Source of the DNA: Jejuia sp040720935
Lineage (GTDB): Bacteria; Bacteroidota; Bacteroidia; Flavobacteriales; Flavobacteriaceae
Direction of reading: 5' to 3'
DNA: 64,000 nucleotides
Assembly (NCBI RefSeq): GCF_040720935.1
Contig: NZ_JBFDAE010000021.1
Location: 1-64,000 of the forward strand
This document shows, piece by piece, positions 18,108 through 26,131 of the stretch (position 1 is its first letter; the number at the start of each line of letters is the position of its first letter). Position numbers and translations under genes: made by a program. The notes under the pieces are model-generated. The model had not been told where the DNA came from and ran no database searches. It saw only the letters and a list, made by a program, of their open reading frames with translations.

Positions 18108-18914
18108 TTATTTTTTTTTCCACTTACGCAGCTCGTCCAATTCAGCCTGAGCTTTTAGTTCTTTTTCGGGAATTACTTTTAAGAATGATGGATGTTGCTC
18201 TATGGCATATTCAATTCTTTTTACAATTTCTTCTGTGGTTTCATTATCATAATCAATCTCCAGAGGCGCTTTAATTTCCATAGATTGTAAGATATTTTTC
18301 TTTTTAATTCGCAATCCTTTTTTATCAAAAGAGCGCCGAAAACCATCTATAACAATAGGGACCACAACAGGTTTATAGCGTTTTATAATATGCGCTGTTC
18401 CTTTTCTAATGGGCTTAAAAGGCGTGGTAGTTCCTTGCGGAAATGTAATAACCCAACCGTCTTCTAAAGCCTTTCCAATACTTGAAATATCGCTCATTTT
18501 AACTTGTCGGTTTACATTTTGACCTTCCGAGCGCCATGTACGCTCGATACTAATAGAACCCATATAAGCCAATATTTTTGGTAACAAACCAGCTTTCATG
18601 GTCTCTTTGGCGGCTACGTAATAAATATTCAATTTAGGATTCCAGAGGTATCCTATATTTTTAATAGAATCTGTACGCCCACTTAAACTCGCATTAAACA
18701 CATGAAACATAGATACCACATCGGCAAAATACGTTTGATGATTGGATATAAAAAGCACGTTGGTATCTGGTAAATCTTTAATAATTTCAGAACCATCTAT
18801 TTGCAATTCATTAAACCCCCTAAAACGTCTGTGCGTAAGTGCTCCAAAGATTCTAATTAGCCATTTTTTCACAAAAAGTATGTGTCCAAAAGGGTTTCTT
18901 TTAAACAATCCCAT
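18108..18914 (-). CDS. 1-acyl-sn-glycerol-3-phosphate acyltransferase-like protein (PlsC family, divergent motifs)
   Basis: A 268-residue acyltransferase of the PlsC/LPLAT superfamily, expected to acylate a lysophospholipid or similar lipid at the inner membrane. The catalytic motif reads SNHQTYFADV: His59 and Asp65 are separated by five residues, where the family norm is HX4D. The third motif is FPQGT (158-162) where FPEGT is usual. ISIERTWR at 121-128 fits motif II. These deviations suggest a flavobacterial subfamily with its own substrate rather than the housekeeping PlsC. Lies 47 bp after the Nudix gene on the same strand. Confidence 0.82.
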   Translation of the reverse strand: MGLFKRNPFGHILFVKKWLIRIFGALTHRRFRGFNELQIDGSEIIKDLPDTNVLFISNHQTYFADVVSMFHVFNASLSGRTDSIKNIGYLWNPKLNIYYVAAKETMKAGLLPKILAYMGSISIERTWRSEGQNVNRQVKMSDISSIGKALEDGWVITFPQGTTTPFKPIRKGTAHIIKRYKPVVVPIVIDGFRRSFDKKGLRIKKKNILQSMEIKAPLEIDYDNETTEEIVKRIEYAIEQHPSFLKVIPEKELKAQAELDELRKWKKK

Positions 18915-18961
18915 ATATTTCTCTATTTAGGTTGGTATTACAAATGTAGTAAATCTGTAAG

Positions 18962-19603
18962 TCATCTCAATTTACAAATTACATCTTTAATTTCACTTAA
19001 CATCATTGCTGTTGCTCCCCAAACTGTAAATTCATTTAATTTAAATGCAGGCACCTCTATTGCAGCACTATAAGAAGTTGCTACTTTCTTATTAATGAGA
19101 TTTTTATCATTTAATAAATCCTTCAGTTTTACTTCAATGAGCTGCTCTACTTCATCGTCTTGTTTTAAAAAATTAGGCGTTTTTATTGAAATCCCCATAA
19201 AAGGTTGCACATAAAAATTACTTGGAGGAATATAAACTTGCGTTATTTTTTTAATTATTTCAATATCTTTTATGGGCACCCCTACTTCTTCAAAAGTTTC
19301 CCTAACCGCTGTTTCCTCAAGGTTTTTATCTTGTGGTTCTAACTTGCCCCCAGGAAGGGATACTTGGGCGGAATGTACACCATTGTATGTATTTCTTAAT
19401 ATTAAAACAAGACAGGTTTCGTTTGATTCATTCGGATAAAATAATGCCAAAACCCCTGCTCTTTTTGCGTTTTTAATGGCTTTTTCCTGTTGTTTAAGTA
19501 ACTCTTGCCTAAAAGGGGGCATCATTTTAAAATGAGATACTTCGGCTGGAAGCGGTATATTTTCTATTTTTGAAAGTAATTCCACAAATTCATCAAATCC
19601 CAT
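18962..19603 (-). CDS. Nudix hydrolase, probable coenzyme A pyrophosphatase (NudL/YeaB type)
   Basis: A 213-residue Nudix enzyme. The Nudix box GX5EX7REXXEEXG is complete: GGKLEPQ...ETAVRETFEEVGV. It is preceded by LPGG and LILRNTYNGVHSAQVS, the arrangement of the CoA-pyrophosphatase subgroup, which cleaves CoA to phosphopantetheine and 3',5'-ADP. It is first of a probable two-gene unit with the PlsC-like gene, and its start codon lies only 5 bp from that of the divergent cyclophilin gene. Confidence 0.85.
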   Translation of the reverse strand: MGFDEFVELLSKIENIPLPAEVSHFKMMPPFRQELLKQQEKAIKNAKRAGVLALFYPNESNETCLVLILRNTYNGVHSAQVSLPGGKLEPQDKNLEETAVRETFEEVGVPIKDIEIIKKITQVYIPPSNFYVQPFMGISIKTPNFLKQDDEVEQLIEVKLKDLLNDKNLINKKVATSYSAAIEVPAFKLNEFTVWGATAMMLSEIKDVICKLR

Positions 19604-19608
19604 AGTCT

Positions 19609-20319
19609 ATGCGTGCTGTATTTTTTTTAAGCTTATTTCTTTTTTTTCTGAATTGTGAAGATAAGGAATCTCGAAAAACATCTAATTCTAAAATTGGCAA
19701 TGATTCGATAGCTGAAAAGGAATTGAACAAAAAGAAAGAAACAAAAGCTGTTAAGCCCCCTAAGTTTCCTGTATTGGACACCAAAAATGCGATGGAGTTT
19801 TTTTTGGTATATGAAAAAGAGAACAAAGAAAACACAGTTAGAATAACTACTGATTTTGGCAGTTTTGATATTTTATTATTTAATGAAACTAAATTTCATC
19901 GTGCTAATTTTATTTATTTAACGAAGCGAAAATATTATAATGGCACTCAGTTTTACCGTGTGATTGACAATTTCATCATTCAAGGCGGTAGTGGCGACGA
20001 CAGGGAAACTGGGCTAAAACGACATAGAATAGGACGCTATTTATTACCCGTAGATGCCAATAGGGGTTTTAAACACGATCGTGGGGTTATCTCAATGCCT
20101 AGTAGTGATATTGACAATCCGCATAAACTAGCTTCCCCGTATGAGTTTTTTATAGTACAGCAACATGGTGGGTCCCATTTTTTAGATGGCGATTTTACGG
20201 TGTTTGGCAAAGTAATTAGAGGCATGGATGTGGTTGATAAAATTGCTGCTGTTAAAACCGATGAAGCCGATTGGCCTTTGCAAAATATTTACATTAAAAA
20301 TGTGGAGATTCTTGAATGA
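19609..20319 (+). CDS. Cyclophilin-type peptidyl-prolyl isomerase lipoprotein
   Basis: A 236-residue lipoprotein. Signal peptide 1-15 ends in the lipobox FFLNC (Cys16), followed by a charged linker to about residue 70. Residues 77-235 are a cyclophilin domain: VRITTDFGSFDILLFNETKF, then IDNFIIQGGSGDD, PYEFFIVQQHGG and FTVFGKVIRGMDVVDKI. It would catalyse proline cis-trans isomerisation of envelope proteins. The start is only 5 bp from that of the divergent Nudix gene, so promoter elements of each must lie in the other's coding sequence. Confidence 0.88.
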   Translation: MRAVFFLSLFLFFLNCEDKESRKTSNSKIGNDSIAEKELNKKKETKAVKPPKFPVLDTKNAMEFFLVYEKENKENTVRITTDFGSFDILLFNETKFHRANFIYLTKRKYYNGTQFYRVIDNFIIQGGSGDDRETGLKRHRIGRYLLPVDANRGFKHDRGVISMPSSDIDNPHKLASPYEFFIVQQHGGSHFLDGDFTVFGKVIRGMDVVDKIAAVKTDEADWPLQNIYIKNVEILE

Positions 20320-20399
20320 GATTGATGCTTAAAGTATCTTGTTTAAGTTTCTCGCAAAGGCGCAAAGAGAATCATCAATTCAGGAATATGAAGTCCAAA

Positions 20400-20466
20400 C
20401 CCCATAACTCATAACTCTGAACTCATAACTCATAACTCATAACTCTGAACTCTAAACTCACAACTA
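20400..20466. repeat. Tandem 'AACTCATAACTC' low-complexity repeat
   Basis: The spacer contains many imperfect copies of ACTCATA and ACTCTGA in tandem between about 20400 and 20466, followed by TTCTGTCTTCTGTCTC. It is simple-sequence DNA of the same general kind as the arrays at 27.5 and 39.7 kb. No gene is present. Confidence 0.65.
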
Positions 20467-20505
20467 TCATTGCTCCGCTTCTGTCTTCTGTCTCAGAACA
20501 AAAAA

Positions 20506-21123
20506 TCACTCTTTTTCACTTGAATAAATATTAGGCAATGCAATCTTAAATTTTACCGCCAATAGCCTTACCACTATTACTACTGAACCTGAAATGATAA
20601 AAACAACATCGTTATTTATCGGAAATAGAATTAACACAAAATAAGTAATACCGCCCAAAATACAAGCCGTGGCATACACCTCTTTTCTAAAAATCACAGG
20701 GATTTCATTACACAAAATATCACGGATTACACCACCAAAACTTGCGGTAATTGTGCCTAGGGCAATACAGATTACTGGGTGTAATTCTGCATTCAATCCT
20801 TTTTGGATGCCAACTACGGTGTATAAACCTATCCCGATGGTATCAAACAAAAACAACGAGGTTCTTAAATAGTTTATCTTACTTCTGAAAATGATAGCAA
20901 AAACCGTAGATCCTAAAATGATATAGCTAAATATGATATCTTCCATCCAACCGACCGGTGTGTTCCCCAGTAATACATCTCCTAATGTTCCGCCACCAAC
21001 AGAGGTCACAAATGCAATTATCAGGATACCGAATACATCCATTTTCTTATGAAACGCTATTAAAACGCCTGAAATAGCAAATGAAATAATTCCTAAAATA
21101 TTTATGATATAGAACATTGACAT
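20506..21123 (-). CDS. TRIC-like / UPF0126 family membrane channel
   Basis: A 205-residue membrane protein with seven short hydrophobic segments arranged as two repeated UPF0126 units. Each unit carries a glycine-rich motif (VTSVGGGTLGDVLLGNTPVGW in the first, FGGVIRDILCNEIPVIF in the second), characteristic of the bacterial relatives of trimeric intracellular cation channels (YadS/YicG). Likely an inner-membrane cation channel; the E. coli relatives have been linked to glycine uptake. Transcribed alone. Confidence 0.85.
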   Translation of the reverse strand: MSMFYIINILGIISFAISGVLIAFHKKMDVFGILIIAFVTSVGGGTLGDVLLGNTPVGWMEDIIFSYIILGSTVFAIIFRSKINYLRTSLFLFDTIGIGLYTVVGIQKGLNAELHPVICIALGTITASFGGVIRDILCNEIPVIFRKEVYATACILGGITYFVLILFPINNDVVFIISGSVVIVVRLLAVKFKIALPNIYSSEKE

Positions 21124-21161
21124 TGGTGTGGTTTTTTTGAGATTAATTTTTGAGTTTTCAG

Positions 21162-21219
21162 ATCCCGAGACGAGCTCGGGATAAGCGATTCACACACTTT
21201 TTCCGAAAAGGAAAAAGTG
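21162..21219. repeat. Two palindromes between the TRIC and RDD genes
   Basis: ATCCCGAG/CTCGGGAT (21162-21182) and CACTTTTTCC/GGAAAAAGTG with a 5-nt loop (21195-21219). The second hairpin lies just beyond the RDD stop codon and could end RDD transcription on the minus strand, though no U-tract follows. The first belongs to the CCCGA...TCGGG type also seen near 12.7 kb. Confidence 0.55.
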
Positions 21220-21228
21220 GTTCTCTGC

Positions 21229-21948
21229 TTACATATCTTGAGTGTAATAATTATAATCTTTTAAAATCACATCTATAAACTCTATATCACTACTTTGCTT
21301 AACTTCCTTAATGCCAACAACTTCAATAAGCTTATCCCTTAGCTTTATTAAAGTAGAATAATCTTTTCCTGCTCTGGCTCTTATGAACGTATCTTTAATA
21401 ATTCTCGCATCATTATCAGATAATTTTATCACATTCGGGTAGGTAGGTTTGTAATCGGTTTTTAATTGTTCCAGAATGGTATGATTGATATTTACTTTAT
21501 CCTTCAAACTTACAACTCCAGTTCCTGCTGCCATATCTCCAAGGCGTTGTTGCTTTTTACTAAATATGATCACGAAAAAGCCAAGACCTAGCATAAAAAC
21601 ATCGGCTATTCGAAAAAACCAGCGCACCACATAATCAGATAATGTCGTTTGGAACCCATCTAACTTAACAACTTTAATTTTAAGTATCCTTTTTCCAATA
21701 GTCTGTCCATTCAAAAAAGATTCAAGAGCCAATGTATAAATAGTTGCAGGAAAATAAGCTATTACCTCCAGCCCTTTTTGTTCCCAATATTCCATTTCTC
21801 CAAACACTTCTATAAATGCTCCCATGATAGATATGTAAACAATTATTATTATTGCGTCAATAATAAATGCAACCAATCGTTCTCCAACTCCTGCGGCAGT
21901 AAAATTTATTTTTACATTTTGCGTCGTGTTAATTTGTAACTCTGACAT
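21229..21948 (-). CDS. RDD-family membrane protein
   Basis: A 239-residue membrane protein when started at the ATG at 21946-21948 (MSELQINTTQN). The RDD motif is visible in GVGERLVAFIIDAIIIIVY and the later GKRILKIKVVKLDG and RWFFRIADVFML. About three transmembrane helices are followed by a soluble tail of about 95 residues. A longer frame opens upstream (21999), but it would overlap the divergent spoIIM-like gene, and MSELQINTTQ is the usual family start. The gene is divergent from the operon beginning at 21973, with which it is commonly clustered. RDD proteins are often proposed transporters; function here is unknown. Confidence 0.82.
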   Translation of the reverse strand: MSELQINTTQNVKINFTAAGVGERLVAFIIDAIIIIVYISIMGAFIEVFGEMEYWEQKGLEVIAYFPATIYTLALESFLNGQTIGKRILKIKVVKLDGFQTTLSDYVVRWFFRIADVFMLGLGFFVIIFSKKQQRLGDMAAGTGVVSLKDKVNINHTILEQLKTDYKPTYPNVIKLSDNDARIIKDTFIRARAGKDYSTLIKLRDKLIEVVGIKEVKQSSDIEFIDVILKDYNYYTQDM

Positions 21949-21972
21949 TTTATATTTTAATTTATCTCGAAT

Positions 21973-22956
21973 ATGAGAGAAGTTGCATTTATTAAGCAAA
22001 ATAAAGAAAAATGGTTGAGTTTAGAGACAGCTATTTTGAATAATGATTTTAAGGACCCCGACGAACTCGCTTCTCAGTACACGCATTTGATAAATGATTT
22101 GGCTTATGCGCAAACCTACTACCCTAAAAGTAAGGTGATTATCTATTTAAATCAGCTTGCTGCCAAAGCGTTTCAAAAAATTTATAAAACTAAAAGACAG
22201 GACACCAATAGAATTATTGGATTTTGGAAAACCGAAGTCCCTTTAATTTGTTATCAATACCGTAAATTTATTTACGTCGCATTTATCATATTTTTTGCAT
22301 TTACGTTTATTGGTGCAATTTCTGCAGCAAATAATGCTGAATTTTTACGTTCTATTTTAGGAGATGAATATGTAAATCAAACTATAGATAATATTGAATC
22401 TGGAAATCCAATGGCTATTTATGGTGATGGAAGTAATTGGGGGAGTTTCGTGAAAATTTCAATACACAATATGAAAGTTGGAGCATTAGCTTTTTTAATG
22501 GGAATATTTGGGGGAATTGGAACTCTTTGGGTAATGTTTCAAAACTGTATCATGCTAGGCTCTTTTCAATACTTTTTTTACGAAAAAGGGGTGTTTTGGG
22601 AAAGTGTTCGCGGCATTTGGATTCATGGTGCCATGGAAATTTTCGCCATTGTGATTGAATGTGCCGCAGGATTAATTCTTGGTGCCAGTATTTTATTTCC
22701 CGCCACGCATTCTAGATACACATCGTTTAAGTTAGGGGCTAAAACAGGGATTAAAATATTGATTAGCACATTTCCGTTTACGTTTTTCGCAGGGTTTTTA
22801 GAAGGCTTTATTACCAGATATTCTAATATAATGCCCAATTGGTTATCGGTTGGTATTATTTTGATTACGCTAAGTATCATCAGTTATTACTATCTTATTT
22901 ATCCTTATAAAATCCAGAAACAAATCATCCAAACCCCAACGCTTCCTTCAGTTTAA
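21973..22956 (+). CDS. SpoIIM-like (DUF95) integral membrane protein
   Basis: A 327-residue membrane protein of the stage II sporulation protein M family. A soluble N-terminal region of about 95 residues (MREVAFIKQNKEKWLSLETA) precedes five or six helices. The characteristic GALAFLMGIFGGIGTLWVMF and HGAMEIFAIVIECAAGLILG are present. The organism is not a sporulator; in E. coli-like and flavobacterial genomes such proteins occur next to RDD and MoxR/DUF58 genes. First gene of the operon 21973-27463; the next gene starts directly after its stop codon. Confidence 0.85.
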   Translation: MREVAFIKQNKEKWLSLETAILNNDFKDPDELASQYTHLINDLAYAQTYYPKSKVIIYLNQLAAKAFQKIYKTKRQDTNRIIGFWKTEVPLICYQYRKFIYVAFIIFFAFTFIGAISAANNAEFLRSILGDEYVNQTIDNIESGNPMAIYGDGSNWGSFVKISIHNMKVGALAFLMGIFGGIGTLWVMFQNCIMLGSFQYFFYEKGVFWESVRGIWIHGAMEIFAIVIECAAGLILGASILFPATHSRYTSFKLGAKTGIKILISTFPFTFFAGFLEGFITRYSNIMPNWLSVGIILITLSIISYYYLIYPYKIQKQIIQTPTLPSV

Positions 22957-23682
22957 GTGAAAAAGAAATCATTACATATATTGTTTTTTCTGATGGTTAT
23001 AATAAGCTATCATCAAACTGTTTTTGGAGTTACCGTACTTCAAGATTATGAAGTGAACCGTGTTTTCGATTCTGATTTTAAGGAACGTTATTCAAGTGAA
23101 AAATATAATTATGAAGGCAAAAAAGTAGTGGGCAAAACACGTTCTGGCTCTGGTAAATATGAAGACTACAACAAAGGAAAAGTAAAAACTAAAGAAAAAA
23201 ACGATTCTGAAGAAACCATTATAGACCTAGGTGCTTTCGGATGGTTATTTTATCTCATATTAATTCTAGCCGTTGGATATTTAGCATATATTTTATTAAA
23301 CGAAGGTGTTACAGGTTTTTTCACGTCAAACAAAAATAAAAGCATCCAACGTTTTGATGATATTACCGCTGAAAATATTGAACATGCCGATATTCACGCA
23401 CTTATAATACAAGCCGAAAACGAGAATGATTACAGATTGGCCATTCGCTATTATTATCTTCTGGTTTTAAAAACATTAAGCATAAAAAACCATATAAAAT
23501 TTGAAGATGATAAAACCAATGCAGAGTATTTAAATGAACTCAATGAAAAACCGTTTAGTAAGTCATTTTCATATGTATCCTATCTTTACAACTATATTTG
23601 GTATGGTAAATTCGACTTAGACGAATCGCAATATTCCAAAGCGAAAGACAATTTTACAACGCTTTTAAATCAGGTAAAATAA
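22957..23682 (+). CDS. DUF4129 domain membrane protein
   Basis: A 241-residue protein started by GTG immediately after the stop of the SpoIIM-like gene (zero spacing), which implies translational coupling. Residues 1-24 form a signal-like hydrophobic segment, 25-85 a charged extracytoplasmic region rich in Lys and Glu, about 90-113 a transmembrane helix, and about 130-241 a cytosolic DUF4129 domain with LAIRYYYLLVLKTLS and a conserved aromatic end (YLYNYIWYGKFDLDE). DUF4129 proteins are regularly encoded with MoxR and DUF58 proteins, sometimes fused to transglutaminases. Confidence 0.82.
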   Translation: MKKKSLHILFFLMVIISYHQTVFGVTVLQDYEVNRVFDSDFKERYSSEKYNYEGKKVVGKTRSGSGKYEDYNKGKVKTKEKNDSEETIIDLGAFGWLFYLILILAVGYLAYILLNEGVTGFFTSNKNKSIQRFDDITAENIEHADIHALIIQAENENDYRLAIRYYYLLVLKTLSIKNHIKFEDDKTNAEYLNELNEKPFSKSFSYVSYLYNYIWYGKFDLDESQYSKAKDNFTTLLNQVK

Positions 23683-24885
23683 ATGAAGAAAACTTTACCT
23701 ATTATTGTTATCGTTGTGCTCATCATTATTGCAGCCTTGTCTATCAGTATTAAACGCACCAAAACCATAGATTGGGAAGAATCTTTTAACGAAAAAAGCA
23801 ACAAACCTTATGGTGTGAGTGTGCTTTACAAGGAATTGCCCAATCTTTTTGAAGGCTTTAAATTAAGAACCGTTTACCATCAACCGTCCAGTTATTTAAC
23901 CGCAAATTCTGAATTTGGTTATGGCGACCATGAGGCAAAAGGCAACTATGTCATCATCGGAAATTCAAATTATCTAACAGACTTTTCCGTAGAAAAACTT
24001 TTGAATTTTGTAAACAAAGGGAACACGCTTTTTATTTCTGATTATTACTATGCACAGGCAATTCATGACACATTAGGTATTGACATTGATTTTGAATACA
24101 ATCCGAAAAAAGACAGTATTTCAAATCTTTCTTTTGAAAATAAAAGTTTTAATGAAAGTACCATCGATAAAAATGAAGGCGATTATTATTTCTCCAGTTT
24201 CGACAGTATTAATTACAGCATTTTAGGATATTCTAAAACAGATAAAAAACGAGTTAATTTTATTGAAGCGCCTTTCGGAAAAGGAAAAATTCTATTGCAT
24301 ACCGAACCTAAAGCGTTTACAAATTATAATATCTTAAAGGAAGACCGCTATCGCTATGTAGAAGGTGTGTTCTCATATTTACCAGACGATGATGTCTATT
24401 TTGATTCTTATGTAAAAAAGCAATCGGCTTATGGCGATGCCGAAGAAAAATCTAATCTCAGTTGGTTTTTGGAGCAATTATCCTTTAGATGGGCATGGTA
24501 CACCGCTTTAATTTTCACGCTCCTGTTTATGGTTTTTAATGCAAAACGACGACAACGGGTTATTAGAATTATAAAACCTTTGCAGAATACAACCTTGGCT
24601 TTTGTAAAAACCATATCGAATTTATATATCGAAACCGAAGATTATAAAAACATTATTGATAAAAAAATAACGTATTTTTTAGAAAAAATTAGAACCGATT
24701 TTAATTTGGACACTTCTACTCTTAATGACGATTTTATAGCGAAATTAGCAGGAAAGGCAGGCCGTAAAAAGGAAGATGTAAAACAATTAATAAATTATAT
24801 AACCTGGTTGCGCACCAAAAATGAGTTTTTTGAGGAAAACCTCATCAAACTAAACAGACATATAGAAGCTTTTTATAAAAATTAA
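23683..24885 (+). CDS. DUF4350 domain membrane protein
   Basis: A 400-residue protein with an N-terminal helix (about 6-24), a large extracytoplasmic domain (about 40-255, DUF4350-like: NKPYGVSVLYKELPNLF, NYVIIGNSNYLTDFS, GKGKILLHTEP), a second helix (about 268-285) and a helical cytosolic C-terminus with many Lys/Glu. The DUF4350 domain resembles the GATase1-like module of ABC-type complexes. It starts directly after the stop of the DUF4129 gene and is followed after 2 bp by the MoxR gene. Probably one membrane subunit of the complex this operon encodes. Confidence 0.82.
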   Translation: MKKTLPIIVIVVLIIIAALSISIKRTKTIDWEESFNEKSNKPYGVSVLYKELPNLFEGFKLRTVYHQPSSYLTANSEFGYGDHEAKGNYVIIGNSNYLTDFSVEKLLNFVNKGNTLFISDYYYAQAIHDTLGIDIDFEYNPKKDSISNLSFENKSFNESTIDKNEGDYYFSSFDSINYSILGYSKTDKKRVNFIEAPFGKGKILLHTEPKAFTNYNILKEDRYRYVEGVFSYLPDDDVYFDSYVKKQSAYGDAEEKSNLSWFLEQLSFRWAWYTALIFTLLFMVFNAKRRQRVIRIIKPLQNTTLAFVKTISNLYIETEDYKNIIDKKITYFLEKIRTDFNLDTSTLNDDFIAKLAGKAGRKKEDVKQLINYITWLRTKNEFFEENLIKLNRHIEAFYKN

Positions 24886-24887
24886 TT

Positions 24888-25964
24888 ATGGACGAACAGA
24901 ACCAAGAACAAGACCACCAAGAGTTTTTGCCAAAACCAGAACAAGATGTAGTAACATCTATTGATGATAGCCTTTTGAAAGATGAATCGAAAGATCTGGA
25001 ATTTAAAAACAGACTGGATTTATCTGAATTACAGCAATGTGTGGCTCAAATAAAAGCTGAAGTCGGCAAAGTTATTGTAGGACAAAAAGATATGGTTGAC
25101 ATGTTGATTGCCTCTCTCCTAGCAAAAGGCCATTCGCTTATTGAAGGTGTTCCAGGGGTTGCAAAAACGGTAACTGCAAAATTGTTGGCAAAATCGTTGA
25201 GTGTGGAGTTTAGCAGAATTCAATTCACGCCAGACTTGATGCCAAGTGATATTTTAGGAACTTCTGTTTTCAACTTGAAAAATTCAGAATTTGAATTTAA
25301 AAAAGGGCCTATTTTCTCAAATATGATTTTAATAGATGAAATAAATAGATCGCCTGCAAAAACACAAGCAGCTTTATTTGAAGTGATGGAAGAACAGCAA
25401 ATCACTATCGATGGACATAAGTACAAACTCGATGCACCATTTATGGTTTTGGCAACGCAAAACCCTATTGAGCAAGAAGGCACATACCGTTTGCCAGAAG
25501 CGCAATTAGACCGTTTTTTATTCAAAATCGATGTTGATTATCCGAATCTTGAAGAAGAAATAGAAATATTATCTCGCGAACATGAATTGAAGGCTACAAC
25601 TAAAATGGAAAAAATCACGTCGTTTTTAACGGCCAAACAAATTGAAAACTATCAAGTTTTGGTAAGTCAGGTGATTGTTGAAAAGCATTTGTTAAAATAC
25701 ATCGCTGAATTGATTGTGGCGACAAGAAGCAATCGCTTTTTATATTTAGGTGCATCTCCAAGAGCTTCAATTTCAGTATTAAAAGCTAGTAAAGCTTTTG
25801 CAGCTATGAGTGGTCGGGATTTTGTAACCCCAGAAGATATTAAACGTGCCGTAACTCCTGTATTGCATCACAGAGTGATTGTAACGCCAGAACGCGAAAT
25901 GGAAGGTGTAACGAGTAAACAGATTATTCAGCAGATTATTGAGACTGTTGAGATACCGAGGTAA
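24888..25964 (+). CDS. moxR: MoxR-family AAA+ ATPase
   Basis: A 358-residue MoxR ATPase. An acidic 45-residue leader precedes the AAA+ core with Walker A GVPGVAKT (87-94), Walker B MILIDEINR (Asp150, Glu151) and the sensor segment LATQNPIEQEGTYRLPEAQL; the C-terminal lid carries YLGASPRASISVLKA. MoxR proteins act as chaperones for von Willebrand-type or DUF58 partners, and the DUF58 gene follows downstream. The pairing and the membrane subunits upstream suggest an ATP-driven envelope assembly or stress system. Confidence 0.93.
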   Translation: MDEQNQEQDHQEFLPKPEQDVVTSIDDSLLKDESKDLEFKNRLDLSELQQCVAQIKAEVGKVIVGQKDMVDMLIASLLAKGHSLIEGVPGVAKTVTAKLLAKSLSVEFSRIQFTPDLMPSDILGTSVFNLKNSEFEFKKGPIFSNMILIDEINRSPAKTQAALFEVMEEQQITIDGHKYKLDAPFMVLATQNPIEQEGTYRLPEAQLDRFLFKIDVDYPNLEEEIEILSREHELKATTKMEKITSFLTAKQIENYQVLVSQVIVEKHLLKYIAELIVATRSNRFLYLGASPRASISVLKASKAFAAMSGRDFVTPEDIKRAVTPVLHHRVIVTPEREMEGVTSKQIIQQIIETVEIPR

Positions 25965-25969
25965 AATGA

Positions 25970-26105
25970 GTTTTCAGTCGCAGTCACAGTAAAAAAATAT
26001 CACAGAGATGCACAGAGGTTTCACAGAGATACACAAAGAAAAAATGAGTTTTAAAAAATTCTCTGTGAATCTCTGCGTTTTCTCAGCGAATCTCAGCGTA
26101 ACTCC
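25970..26105. repeat. Inverted 'CACAGAG' repeat inside the MoxR/DUF58 operon
   Basis: The 167-bp gap between the moxR and DUF58 genes holds CAGTCGCAGTCACAGT (about 25977), then three copies of TCACAGAGATG-like sequence (about 25998-26030), and from about 26060 the same sequence in inverse orientation (TTCTCTGTGAATCTCTGCG...). The RNA could fold into a long imperfect hairpin and lower expression of the last gene. The same CACAGAG unit forms the 39.2-kb tandem array. Confidence 0.65.
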
Positions 26106-26131
26106 TAAACCCCTAAACCCCTAAACAAACA

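Noticed and set aside
21949..21999. N-terminal extension of the RDD protein
   Set aside because: It would overlap the divergent gene at 21973; the ATG at 21946-21948 gives the usual start.
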